Program-made: the position numbers and the translations under genes
Assembly: GCA_964581115.1 (NCBI GenBank)
Contig: CAZOMY010000001.1
Coordinates: forward strand, 310,001-374,000
DNA length: 64,000 bases
Direction: 5' to 3'
From: 2-02-FULL-55-14 sp964581115
Lineage (GTDB): Bacteria; Bacteroidota; Ignavibacteria; UBA10030
The notes under the pieces: model-generated
Database searches by the model: none
Told to the model about the DNA's origin: nothing
The model's input: only the letters and a program-made list of their open reading frames with translations
Part shown: positions 43,289 to 52,180 of the stretch, one piece after another
Layout: each line of letters opens with the position of its first letter
Position numbering within the stretch: position 1 is the stretch's first letter

Positions 43289-45331
43289 CCGGTCGAAGAC
43301 CATCGCCGCCGCTCCTAAGAGTCCGGCCTCTTCGATCATTGAGAAGACCAGCCGTACCCCCGCGCGCTGGACGCGCATGGTCCGTTCCGCGAACGCCTTT
43401 TGGAGAGCCGCACCGAACGCCTCCCCGCTCTTCAGCACGTTCCCTCCCACGACGACAACCTCCGGATTGAGGGCATTCACAAGCCCGGCCAGCGCCGTAC
43501 CGAGCGCCGCTCCCCCCCTTGTGAGGACCTCCAGAGCCGCGCGGTCTCCTTCGCCTGCCAATACTCCAAGCGCCGTCGCCGACGCCTCAAGACCCGCTTC
43601 CCTAGCCATGCGAGCCAGACCGGAACCGGAGGCGTAGAGCTCGACGCATCCCACATTGCCGCAGGAACATCGAGGACCCCGAGCATCGACGCTGATGTGG
43701 CCGATCTCTCCGGCGGCATTCGACGTGCCGCGTACGAGTCTGCCATTCACGATCAGTCCACCGCCGATCCCCGTGCCGACGTGGACGACGATGGCATGCG
43801 ATGCGGCCCGGAGCAGGCCGAATCGGGTCTCCGCGACCGCCGCACACTTCCCGTCGTGATCGACCCACGCCCGGAGCCCCGTCTCGCGTGCGAGTAACAT
43901 CGCCAGCGGTACATCGTGCCATCCCTCCAGGAGCGCGGTCGAGTCCACAACCACACCATTCTCATGGTCCACGCGCCCGCCGGTGCTCACCCCCACCCCG
44001 CGTGATCGGCGGCTTCCTGCCCGACCTATGGCGTGTCGCACCAATCCAAGCAGCGCCGCAATGATCTCCTCCCTCGAACCCGGCGTCCTGACCGATTCCC
44101 GCTCGAGCACCTCGCCCTGAAGTGTCACAAGCGCCGCGCGGAGTTGAGTGCCGCCGAGGTCGACCGCGATGGCCACGTCGGATTGCAGCTCCTGAGCGAC
44201 ATTCATAGCTTTGGGCCGGATGGGCGGTTTCAGACGATAGTCGCCCTTGACGAAGTGATAGATGTCCTCGTAGAATTCCCGCTCTTGCGCATCTTCGTGA
44301 CGAAACATCTTCTTGAGCGAGCCGACACCGTGGAAGTGGGCGCATGCCGCGTCGAGCATGTATCCATACGTCACGCCTCCGTTGAGATAATCGCGGAAGC
44401 GTGAGTGGCGTTCTCCGGTGATCGCGATCGGCTCATCCAACTCGAGATAGTACTCCATCTCGATGCCGGCATAGCGTTCCATCGCAGCGCGCGCCGCTCC
44501 CTCGATCGTCTTGCCCGACCGGTAGAACATGTAGTTCGGCTGGAGGAAGGCAAGGTCGAAGTAGTACGAGCGATAGTCGTCCAGCAAGTGGAGGTTGTAC
44601 ATCGCCCAGAAAGGGATCCAACTAGTGATCAGTCCGTGTTGATGGACGTGTGGTCGGAGCTCCTTCAACAGCCAGTGGTCGTCCACGTCCCAGCTGCGGT
44701 AGACGGACTCGAACATCCAATACACGCCGAGCAGATGGACATGACGGTGGCTTTGGGATCTCCATCGACGCACGATCTCATCGACGAACCATCGTACCGC
44801 GGTCAGCCGTTGTTGTGTGGCCCTCATCAGGTTCTGGCCGCCGATGCCGAAATCGAGATCCGGTCCGTCCGGCGTCAGTCGACCCCAAGCACGCTGCGAG
44901 ATGTGCGGATACGGCAACATGAGGATGACATTGCGCTTGCGGTCGGGGACCGTTCCGATCTCCTTTGCGCATGCTTCGATCGCGCGATCCAGCGTCTCCA
45001 CCGCGCCCTCAGGACCCAGGTAGAACTCCAGCAACTCCTCCCAATCGCGCTTTGTGGCCGGACGTGGAGAGACCATGGCGAAGAAGTCCCCTTCGCCCGA
45101 CATCGACGTGCCGAGATTCACGTCGGCGCAGAAATCACGCTGTTCGGCCGCCTTGACGTTCAGAAAGAGGAACGAATCGAACAGCCAATCGTCCGACCGG
45201 CCGCTGGCGTCCTGATGCGCAACGTAGTAGCGCAGATCGTCGACAGTCCAGGGACGCTCGAAGCCTCCGTACATCAGCATCAGATGCCGGAGGTAATTCG
45301 TCGAAGGGTGCGATGGAGGGAAATAGGGCAT
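43271..45331 (-). CDS. Fusion of DUF4855 domain and ROK sugar kinase
   Basis: One uninterrupted 686-aa reading frame. Residues 1-370 match DUF4855 in outline (LMLMYGGFERPWTVDDL, QNLMRATQQRLTAVRWFVDEI, YWMFESVY, FLQPNYMF), a TIM-barrel-like domain seen in glycan contexts, of unknown activity. Residues 387-686 are a full ROK kinase: AIAVDLGGTQLRAALV (ATP site), VGTGIGGGLIVNG, AGEIGHISVD, zinc motif CSCGNVGC and NALNPEVVVVGG. Next to nanE it is best read as N-acetylmannosamine kinase. M376 (ATG 44206) could start the kinase independently. Convergent with nanE. Confidence 0.88.
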   Translation of the reverse strand: MPYFPPSHPSTNYLRHLMLMYGGFERPWTVDDLRYYVAHQDASGRSDDWLFDSFLFLNVKAAEQRDFCADVNLGTSMSGEGDFFAMVSPRPATKRDWEELLEFYLGPEGAVETLDRAIEACAKEIGTVPDRKRNVILMLPYPHISQRAWGRLTPDGPDLDFGIGGQNLMRATQQRLTAVRWFVDEIVRRWRSQSHRHVHLLGVYWMFESVYRSWDVDDHWLLKELRPHVHQHGLITSWIPFWAMYNLHLLDDYRSYYFDLAFLQPNYMFYRSGKTIEGAARAAMERYAGIEMEYYLELDEPIAITGERHSRFRDYLNGGVTYGYMLDAACAHFHGVGSLKKMFRHEDAQEREFYEDIYHFVKGDYRLKPPIRPKAMNVAQELQSDVAIAVDLGGTQLRAALVTLQGEVLERESVRTPGSREEIIAALLGLVRHAIGRAGSRRSRGVGVSTGGRVDHENGVVVDSTALLEGWHDVPLAMLLARETGLRAWVDHDGKCAAVAETRFGLLRAASHAIVVHVGTGIGGGLIVNGRLVRGTSNAAGEIGHISVDARGPRCSCGNVGCVELYASGSGLARMAREAGLEASATALGVLAGEGDRAALEVLTRGGAALGTALAGLVNALNPEVVVVGGNVLKSGEAFGAALQKAFAERTMRVQRAGVRLVFSMIEEAGLLGAAAMVFDRSAVER

Positions 45332-45347
45332 GCCATCATTTGAAAAA

Positions 45348-45453
45348 GCGTTTCACAGAGGTCCACAGAGGAACACAGAGATCCACAGAGAGCATCTCGT
45401 TTGAGTACTCGAGCAATGTTCGGTGGATCTCTGTGTGATCTCAGTGTAACGCT
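45348..45453. repeat. Palindromic element A with four CACAGAG units
   Basis: Left arm: CACAGAG at 45354, 45364, 45374 and 45384, an exact 10-bp period. Right arm: CTCTGTG at 45429 and CTCAGTG at 45440, with the flanking GCGTTT (45348) matched by AACGC (45448-45452). The arms form an imperfect hairpin with a loop of about 35 bases. It fills most of the 130-bp space between hyuA and the ROK fusion gene and is related to element B at 47.66 kb. Confidence 0.8.
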
Positions 45454-45461
45454 TCATGGTG

Positions 45462-47648
45462 TCATTTTGCGGCGATCACGATGACTGCCGGTTCCGAGCC
45501 CGGATGGCCGTCCGACTCCGCCCGCACCAGCGTCAGGATCTGGTCCTTCGTCGCGACGCCGCACAGATCGACGATGCGATTCGAGATCAAAACGAAAACG
45601 TCGGGCGTGAGGCCTCCTGCGTCGCCGTACACCGTCGCCGACTCGACGAGCGCGCCTACGCGCGAACTCAATGACTGCACCGCGGCGGCCTCGACGATCG
45701 CGTTCGACAGCTTCAGCCGGATGACGCCGTCCGTTCCGACCACGCGCACCGGATGCCGCTCCATCGTCACCCAGCCGAACAACCTTGCCCGGCGGTAGAC
45801 CCCCCGAAAGACGCGCAAGAATTCCGTCGAGCCGACGGCCTCGACGGGCTCAGCGCCCTGGCCCATCGACAGCCCGGCTATCCTTGCGATCTCTTCGTCC
45901 GGAAGCCGGCTGCGGGCCAGATCGCGAGTTCGAAGTTCAGGCACACCTGTCGCAACGGCGATTAGGCGCTTCTGCTTGGTATCGACCTCGACACGGACGT
46001 CAATGGAATCGGCCGAGGCGCCCATTGCTGCGACCGACGCCGCCGCGTCAGCACGTATGCGCAGCAGATCCGCCTCGGTCGGTGAGATCATGCTGCGTTC
46101 GACGGTGTCACGGATCATGCCGAGCGCCGCTCCGATGGCGGAGATCACTTCGGCGTGCGCCGTGATGGTGTACGGAAGTCCGGATTGTCGGGCCGATTCC
46201 GGAACGACGGCCTCCGCCCCTCCACCACCCCCCACCAACGACAGGAGCTCTCGGTCGAGTTCGTATTCGCGGATGAACTGCTCGACGACACGAGAGACCT
46301 TGCGAGCCGCCACCGCGAGGACCGTTGCGGCCCACGTCGACGGTTCCTGACGCACGAACGGACGCAGGATCTCGCCAAGCCGCTTCACCGACTCGGCATG
46401 TCCTCTGGCGTATCCGGTCGGCGTTCCGGTCAGGTTGAGGGCGTCGGTGGTCGTCACCGCCAGTGACGGCTTCCGTCCATCCTTCGGTACCAGCACCGCG
46501 TAGTCGCCCGGATCACCCGGCCGGGGTTGAAGGCTCTGCGGTTCGACATCGGCCAGGTGCTGAGGATCGCTGAAACTCGGATAGTGCAGACCCGCGATGT
46601 GGGCGCTGCGAGGGCCCACATCAACCACCGCGCCTTGCTTCCAACGAACCATCGACCCTCCGCCGATGCCGACGGTGCGAATGTCCAGCGTCTTGACAAA
46701 CAGCCGGTGACCGCCAACCTCCGAGGTGCGGACCATCGGCCGTCCATTCTTGATAATAGAGATGTCGGTACTCGTGCCGCCGACCTCGAGGAACAGTCCG
46801 TCGGAGACCCGGGCGTACATGAGTGCCGCGGCCACGCCCGCTGCCGGTCCGGAGAGCATCGTGAGAATGGGACGCCGGCGCATCTCCTGAATATCCATGA
46901 TGCCGCCGTCGCTGCGCATGATCATCAGGGGCGTGGTGATGCCCGCCCGGCGGACCGACTGTTCCGTCATGTTCGCCGCCTCGAGCATCTTCGGCAACAT
47001 TGAGGCATTGATCACGGCCGTTCGCGTGCGTGCCCTCAATCCGTAAAGCTGAGAGATGTCCGATGCCGCGGTGACCAGAAGCCCTCTCGCCTGTAGCGCC
47101 TCAGCAGCCGCGTGCTCGCGTGACCGGTCATCCACACCGAACGCCTCGCTTACGACGAAGACCTCAGCACCCTCACCGCGCAATTCTTCCGCCGCCTGCA
47201 CGATCGCTTCAGGCCGTACGCCGTCGGTGACATCGCAGTAACGGTGGAGCGTCTCGAGGAATTTGCCGGGGGCCAATTCGATGCGACCCACCTTCGTCTG
47301 GCGACGTGCCACCCAGCCGTCGCCGCTTCGTCCAAGACCGATGATCCCGACGCGAGCCACGTCTCCTTCCAGAAGCGCGTTCGTCGCCTGGGTCGTGCTG
47401 TGGGCGATCAGCGACACGTCCGACGGCCGGATCTTCGACTTCCGGAGCAATTCCTGCATGACCTCCACCACACCCCGAGCCACCCCCTCTTTGGCGGCGT
47501 GCGTCGTTGGGACGACAGCCGTTCCAAGCAGCTTCAACGTCGATGCCTCGAGCGCGACGGCGTGCGTGAACGTGCCGCCGACGTCGATGCCGATCTTCAC
47601 CTGGCGGCGAGTACGCCTTGCTTTCCTGTTGATGGGCCTGGAGGTCAT
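45462..47648 (-). CDS. Hydantoinase/oxoprolinase (HyuA-type) ATPase
   Basis: 728-aa protein from ATG 47648. Actin/Hsp70-type ATPase core: KIGIDVGGTFTHAVAL (phosphate 1), AHSTTQATNALLEG, MIMRSDGGIMD, LSGPAAGVAAAL, EVGGTSTDISII and GIGGGSMV. The family opens lactam or hydantoin rings (5-oxoprolinase, N-methylhydantoinase A) or activates ketones in an ATP-dependent way. No HyuB-type partner is adjacent. Residues encoded upstream of ATG 47648 come from repeat element B and are not used as start. Co-directional with a permease and an FAD oxidoreductase, so a substrate taken up and oxidised before ring opening is possible. Confidence 0.9.
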   Translation of the reverse strand: MTSRPINRKARRTRRQVKIGIDVGGTFTHAVALEASTLKLLGTAVVPTTHAAKEGVARGVVEVMQELLRKSKIRPSDVSLIAHSTTQATNALLEGDVARVGIIGLGRSGDGWVARRQTKVGRIELAPGKFLETLHRYCDVTDGVRPEAIVQAAEELRGEGAEVFVVSEAFGVDDRSREHAAAEALQARGLLVTAASDISQLYGLRARTRTAVINASMLPKMLEAANMTEQSVRRAGITTPLMIMRSDGGIMDIQEMRRRPILTMLSGPAAGVAAALMYARVSDGLFLEVGGTSTDISIIKNGRPMVRTSEVGGHRLFVKTLDIRTVGIGGGSMVRWKQGAVVDVGPRSAHIAGLHYPSFSDPQHLADVEPQSLQPRPGDPGDYAVLVPKDGRKPSLAVTTTDALNLTGTPTGYARGHAESVKRLGEILRPFVRQEPSTWAATVLAVAARKVSRVVEQFIREYELDRELLSLVGGGGGAEAVVPESARQSGLPYTITAHAEVISAIGAALGMIRDTVERSMISPTEADLLRIRADAAASVAAMGASADSIDVRVEVDTKQKRLIAVATGVPELRTRDLARSRLPDEEIARIAGLSMGQGAEPVEAVGSTEFLRVFRGVYRRARLFGWVTMERHPVRVVGTDGVIRLKLSNAIVEAAAVQSLSSRVGALVESATVYGDAGGLTPDVFVLISNRIVDLCGVATKDQILTLVRAESDGHPGSEPAVIVIAAK

Positions 47649-47660
47649 TGGAGGAGAATT

Positions 47661-47750
47661 TGCCACAAAGAGCACAAAGGGCACAAAGAAGTGGGAATTA
47701 GGCGATAGTTCAACTTATGGCCTTTTGTGCTCTCTGTGTTCCTTGTGGCC
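47661..47750. repeat. Palindromic element B with CACAAAG units
   Basis: Left arm GCCACAAAG then CACAAAG twice more with an exact 9-bp period (47664, 47673, 47682). The right arm (47719-47750) reads, on the other strand, as CACAAGG, CACAGAG, CACAAAA with the same period. Arms are separated by about 30 bases. It lies between the permease and hyuA and is related in sequence and design to element A. Confidence 0.78.
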
Positions 47751-47764
47751 AAGCTTGTCTTGTG

Positions 47765-49252
47765 TCAGTAGAACAGCGCTCCGGCGATCGACAGCCCCAG
47801 CAATGCCGCCACCCAGGCATACGGCAGCGTGCGCCACATGATCTCGTTCACGTCGATGCGGACCTCGTTCGCCACCCAGACGTTCTGCGTATTGGTCGGG
47901 TCGCTGATACCCTGGATGAGGCCGAGCGACATGAGGATCCCCATCACCGCTCCGGCAGGAACTCCCGTCGCCAGCAGGATGCCACCGACGCCATAGCCCA
48001 ATCCCCAGACGTTCAGCGGACCGCGGTAAAGCGCCAAAGGTCCGAGGAGGGTGAAGAGCAGCACATAGCTCCAGCCGGACGACGGCACGATCAACGAGAG
48101 CAACGGCTTCATGTCGGTCATGACCGGCCATTCAACGATCGCTCGGGCCGCCGCGTCGACATACCATGCACGACCGGGGCCTGTCGTGGTCGGCCCGAGG
48201 ATGGCGCTCAACAGCATACCGATCCCGACCATCAACACCACAGCCGGTATGACGCTCGAGCTTCCTTCGATCATCGCGCGCGTCACCATGTTGAGCGTGC
48301 CCCGCCGCAAGGTCACGATGATGCCGTAGACGAACGCCGCTATGAACGCCGCAATGAACGGAACGTCGAACATGAGGATCAAGATCAGCGGAACGAGCGG
48401 CGTAGCATACGCCCAAGCCGTGACCGATGAGACTGGACCGGAGGCACGGGTCCGGAATGCGCGTACGATCGACGACAATATCGCGTATCCCAACAGCGCG
48501 AGGATCGTCCATCGGAGCGGTGTCATGAGCCACGCTGTACCAATGTCGTTGAACGTCCATGCCAGCGCTGCCATGGCGACGCCGGTTCCGATCAGGCCCA
48601 GCACAGACGTACGGATCGTCCGAAATCGAACAGACCCACTCCGGAGCAACTCGAGGGTCAGAAATCCCACGGCAACGACCGCCGTTGTTCCGAAGAGGGC
48701 CATGGCATAAGACGACACCGCAGCGTCATCTAACCGCAGCACCGACCGATAGACCGCCCAGTTGTTCGCGTTCAGAAGTCCGCCAAGACTGATGCCGACC
48801 AGCAGGACCCCGGCCGCCACGTGCTCACGTACGCCTAGCGACAGCAGGATCGGCAGGATCACCGCTCCGACCATGATCACTGCCCCGAGGCCGCCGATCG
48901 TAGTGAAGAGCAGCGTGACGATCGACAACATCACCAGCGCAACAAGCAACGGATTGTCGCCGGCAAACTCGGCCCCGCGCCGCACGATCTGTTCGGCCAC
49001 GCCGGATCGCTGCAACAATTGGCTGACCATCCCGCCGAAGAAGGAGATGACCATCGGTTCGGTCAGTCGGAGGGCGCCGTCCGCGAGGATGCCGGCGCTG
49101 ACATCGGTCCACCCGAGGTGCCCGCTGGCGACCTGGACCAGCCCGATGCCAAAGGCCATCAGCGGAAGCGCCAGAACCGCCGGAAGCTTCCGGAGGAACA
49201 TGAGCGTCGCGGCGGCGACAAAGATCAGCAAAATGAGGAAGGCGTTGAGCAT
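47765..49252 (-). CDS. Ion-transporter superfamily permease (organic anion type)
   Basis: 495-aa inner-membrane protein with about 11-13 helices. Two similar re-entrant-loop motifs, SLGGLLNANNWAVYR and IQGISDPTNTQNVWVA, sit in the two halves, an arrangement typical of IT-superfamily carriers (GntP, CitMHS, dicarboxylate types). ATG 49252 is 5 bp after the FAD oxidoreductase stop, so they are co-transcribed. Substrate likely a small organic acid, sugar acid or lactam. Exact family not certain. Confidence 0.8.
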   Translation of the reverse strand: MLNAFLILLIFVAAATLMFLRKLPAVLALPLMAFGIGLVQVASGHLGWTDVSAGILADGALRLTEPMVISFFGGMVSQLLQRSGVAEQIVRRGAEFAGDNPLLVALVMLSIVTLLFTTIGGLGAVIMVGAVILPILLSLGVREHVAAGVLLVGISLGGLLNANNWAVYRSVLRLDDAAVSSYAMALFGTTAVVAVGFLTLELLRSGSVRFRTIRTSVLGLIGTGVAMAALAWTFNDIGTAWLMTPLRWTILALLGYAILSSIVRAFRTRASGPVSSVTAWAYATPLVPLILILMFDVPFIAAFIAAFVYGIIVTLRRGTLNMVTRAMIEGSSSVIPAVVLMVGIGMLLSAILGPTTTGPGRAWYVDAAARAIVEWPVMTDMKPLLSLIVPSSGWSYVLLFTLLGPLALYRGPLNVWGLGYGVGGILLATGVPAGAVMGILMSLGLIQGISDPTNTQNVWVANEVRIDVNEIMWRTLPYAWVAALLGLSIAGALFY

Positions 49253-49257
49253 GAACG

Positions 49258-50649
49258 TCAGAGGCGGGCGCCGCGCTTGATGAGTTCGGCGCGCAATCGA
49301 ATGCCGTCAACCTTTCGGAAGGCCACGCCGTCCCTGATCGACATGGCCGAAGCCACCGCAGCCGCTTCGCCCATCGCCCGGCAATTCGATTGCACCCGTA
49401 TCGAGCTCTGCGCCTCGAACGAAGCCGAGAGACATCGTCCGGCCACTAGCAGTCCGTCTATGCCTACCGGAACAAGGCATCGATAGGGAACCTCATGGTA
49501 TTCTCCAGGAGGGAGCTTCGTCACGCCGTTGCGGGGGTCGTTCGGATCTCGATGGACGTCGAGCGGATAGTTGTTGCGAAGAACGCCGTCGGGGAACTTG
49601 GCGCCGGCGAGGACCTCTTCGGTCGTCAGGTAGTATTCCCCCCGGATCCGCCTCGATTCGCGCACCCCGACCATGGGCGCCGACAGGACGAGATACGATC
49701 GTTCACATCCGGGGAGATACCGGCGGCAGAAGGAGACGTAGCGTTGAATGATCTCGCGACCTTTGATCTGGGCTTGAGTGAGATGATCGGGGTTCGTGCC
49801 GTCTACGTTCTCGCGGATCCGCGGGCAGTTAAAGGCCAGTTCGCCCGGCCGTCCGGCCATGCTGAACACCTGGAAGTAGTCCCCGTCGCGCTCAAGCAGG
49901 ACACCCTCTTCCACCGCTTTGCGGAAGACCGGCTCGAGCGTCCAACCCTTTCCCCAGACCATCGCGGTGTGGATGAGCATCACATCGGTGCCTTCGGCAT
50001 TCTCTATCACTTCATGCCGGCCGAGTGAGCGAAGGTATTGTGCGAACCGGGCCAGGTCGACGTTGCCAAGATGGAACCGCACTGAAAACGGCTGGTTGCG
50101 TCCGGTCTCGGGGTCCCCCTGTTCAACCATGACCCCGGCCCGCGAAGCAACGTCCCCGTCGCCGGATGCATCGATCGTTCGTCGCGCCCTGATGAATCCC
50201 CTTCCGGCCTTGTTCAGTATGACAGAGCCGACGACAGATCCATCGTCCACGACCACGTCCTCAAACATTGTGTAGTACAGGATACGGGCCCCCATTTCGA
50301 CGACCATTTGTTCGAGGGTGTACTTGAGCATCTCAGGGTTGAACCATCCTCGATTCCCGTCCTTCCAGACGCCCGACTCGCGCGCCGCGTTCATGCGCCG
50401 GTTGATCTCGAAGTCGATGCCGCCGTTGAGCGGCTCGCCATCGATCTGGTTGGGCATCATGGGGGTTACGAGCGCCCCCGTCTGTGTGCCGCCGAGGAAG
50501 CCCAGCTGTTCGACCACGAGTGTACGAAGGCCTTCGCGGCCGCCGGCGATCGCCGCGACCGCACCGGCCGTGCCGCCTCCGACGATCAGCAGGTCGACGT
50601 CCGCGACCGTCGGGATCGACTGCTCTTGGACTGAGCGCAACGAAAGCAT
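49258..50649 (-). CDS. FAD-dependent oxidoreductase (FAD_oxidored family)
   Basis: 463-aa flavoprotein. N-terminal Rossmann motif DLLIVGGGTAGAVAAIAGGREGLRTLVVEQ, then LGGTQTGALVTPMMPN. A middle ASGDGDVASRAG matches the second FAD contact, and GLLVAGRCLSASFEAQSSIRVQSNCRAMGEAAAVA is the C-terminal FAD signature. No signal peptide. The family is linked to carbohydrate and cyclitol oxidation in many genomes, but the substrate here is unknown. ATG 50649 preferred over the preceding TTG. First of three co-directional genes with permease and hyuA. Confidence 0.88.
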   Translation of the reverse strand: MLSLRSVQEQSIPTVADVDLLIVGGGTAGAVAAIAGGREGLRTLVVEQLGFLGGTQTGALVTPMMPNQIDGEPLNGGIDFEINRRMNAARESGVWKDGNRGWFNPEMLKYTLEQMVVEMGARILYYTMFEDVVVDDGSVVGSVILNKAGRGFIRARRTIDASGDGDVASRAGVMVEQGDPETGRNQPFSVRFHLGNVDLARFAQYLRSLGRHEVIENAEGTDVMLIHTAMVWGKGWTLEPVFRKAVEEGVLLERDGDYFQVFSMAGRPGELAFNCPRIRENVDGTNPDHLTQAQIKGREIIQRYVSFCRRYLPGCERSYLVLSAPMVGVRESRRIRGEYYLTTEEVLAGAKFPDGVLRNNYPLDVHRDPNDPRNGVTKLPPGEYHEVPYRCLVPVGIDGLLVAGRCLSASFEAQSSIRVQSNCRAMGEAAAVASAMSIRDGVAFRKVDGIRLRAELIKRGARL

Positions 50650-50729
50650 CAAACGATCCGTGGAGTGTGCGACGAGGTGAGACCATTGAACGACCCGACA
50701 AGGTCGCCAAGGAACAGCCCAACATCAAC

Positions 50730-51449
50730 TCACAGCCGCGCGTGGAAGCCCATCCGGACGTCGAGCATCTGCAGGCCGCTGACGTTCTCCATGTCGAGCG
50801 CAAGCGCGGGCCAGAGCTCGCCGATGATCATCGTGTATCGCGCGCCAAGCGAGAACCAGAGGGGTTCAAACACCCGCACGCGCACGTCGGCGCCGAGGTC
50901 GAATCCGCCGCTCCATTCTTGCTGTCGGTTCTCCGGAACGTTCAGGATCGCCAGAGTCACGGGAGTTCCCAGCGAATCGGCAACGAGCGTCCCCCGAAAG
51001 GCGCCACGCAGGCTCGTCCAACGGTAGAAGCCGAATCCGAAGGCGCCATCGGCTTCGACGAACTCGCCGGCGAACAGTGGGAATGTCCCTGTCGCAAGCA
51101 GTCCGACCGCCTGTACCGAGACCTCAAGCCCGGTGAGCGGCAGGCCGAAGACCTGTTCGACCCCGGCGATCTCCTTCTTCCTCTTCAGCGCCAGGGCCTC
51201 GCGGTTCTCCTCCGTGAACGAGAGCCACTCCAGACGAGCCCCCCAACGAGGCTTGTCATCAGTGGCAGGCTGGACCAGAAGCGCACCCGACCATCCGGGC
51301 TTGACACGATCGGATAAGCCACCAAGCGGAATGGCGATGCCGCCTTCGATGCCAACCACGGACGGCGACAAGATGATCTGGGCCCGTCCGTCAGGAGACG
51401 CCAGAGCGAGCCACAAGAGCGTGGCGAGGGACCTCAAGAAAGTCTTCAA
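50730..51449 (-). CDS. Outer-membrane beta-barrel-like protein
   Basis: 239 aa with signal peptide (residues 1-23). Mature part shows alternating hydrophobic strands (GIEGGIAIPLGGL, WGARLEWLSFTEE, VEADGAFGFGFYRWTSLRGAF, GFDLGADVRVRVFEPLWFSLGARYTMIIG) and ends in LDVRMGFHARL, as in small outer-membrane barrels. TTG 51449 overlaps the upstream TGA as TTGA. Last gene of the operon beginning with the ROK repressor. Function unknown, probably an accessory surface or porin protein. Confidence 0.78.
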   Translation of the reverse strand: MKTFLRSLATLLWLALASPDGRAQIILSPSVVGIEGGIAIPLGGLSDRVKPGWSGALLVQPATDDKPRWGARLEWLSFTEENREALALKRKKEIAGVEQVFGLPLTGLEVSVQAVGLLATGTFPLFAGEFVEADGAFGFGFYRWTSLRGAFRGTLVADSLGTPVTLAILNVPENRQQEWSGGFDLGADVRVRVFEPLWFSLGARYTMIIGELWPALALDMENVSGLQMLDVRMGFHARL

Positions 51450-52180
51450 TACAGAAACTCCAGTGCGATGCGGCCGGTGACAGAGCGGTCGAACGGCATC
51501 TCGTCAAAACCCATGGAGCCCTCGGTCGGAATGATCTGGACCAAGCGCCCCCCCGCTCGTATGCGCAACAACTCCGAGACCCTTACCGATACGTCGAGCG
51601 ATGCCATGGCGAAAAGAGGATTGCCCGCCTTTGGGTTCGAGAACTGTTCGAAGGTGTAGCCAAAGGTGTGGTCGACGGAAGCGAAGTAGCGCGTCCACGT
51701 CTCCTGCAGGTACAGTTTTCGCACAAAGAAAATCATGCCGCCTCCGATGGACGGCGTGACCGACACGCCCTCATCAGCGAACACCGGATAGTGCAGTGCT
51801 ACGGTGATCGGAAAGGCCTGCATACGCTGGATGGGCACGAGCGAGGCCGTGACGATCGAGGAATCCGGCCCGCGAACGATCGATTGTACAAGACCGGCGT
51901 AGCGATCGTTCCAGAACGTCCAGTTCCATTTCTCCAGGGCACTGTCCTGATCGACCTCGTAGCGCTCATAGCCGAGACCGACCGAGATCGACAGATCACC
52001 AACCAGGCCGATGCGCACATCAACGCCGGCGCTCAGCCCGAAAGCATCGCGCACACGGATCCGCTCCGCGATCGAACGTGCATACCCGCCCGTGAACTGG
52101 ACCGATTCCACCTGCGCGGCCGCGGTCATGACCATCAGGGCTGTCAGTGCCGCGCACGACGCCGAACGAAGGCTCTTCAT
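51446..52180 (-). CDS. Outer-membrane beta-barrel-like protein
   Basis: 244 aa, signal peptide 1-22 (MTAAAQ). Strands such as AGVDVRIGLVGDLSISVGLGYERYE, ASLDVSVRVSELLRIRAGGRLVQII and a terminal VTGRIALEFLY with C-terminal aromatic residue indicate a beta-barrel. Similar in size and style to the downstream gene but not closely alike in sequence. Starts with an ATGA overlap with PorV/PorQ and its stop couples to the next gene. Confidence 0.78.
   Translation of the reverse strand: MKSLRSASCAALTALMVMTAAAQVESVQFTGGYARSIAERIRVRDAFGLSAGVDVRIGLVGDLSISVGLGYERYEVDQDSALEKWNWTFWNDRYAGLVQSIVRGPDSSIVTASLVPIQRMQAFPITVALHYPVFADEGVSVTPSIGGGMIFFVRKLYLQETWTRYFASVDHTFGYTFEQFSNPKAGNPLFAMASLDVSVRVSELLRIRAGGRLVQIIPTEGSMGFDEMPFDRSVTGRIALEFLY

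Noticed and set aside
45354..45390. CACAGAG tandem units as a CRISPR array
   Set aside because: Units are 7 bp with 3-bp spacing and an inverted partner; no spacers and no cas genes.
47649..47684. Upstream ATG 47684 for hyuA
   Set aside because: The added residues are encoded by the CACAAAG repeat element; homology starts after ATG 47648.
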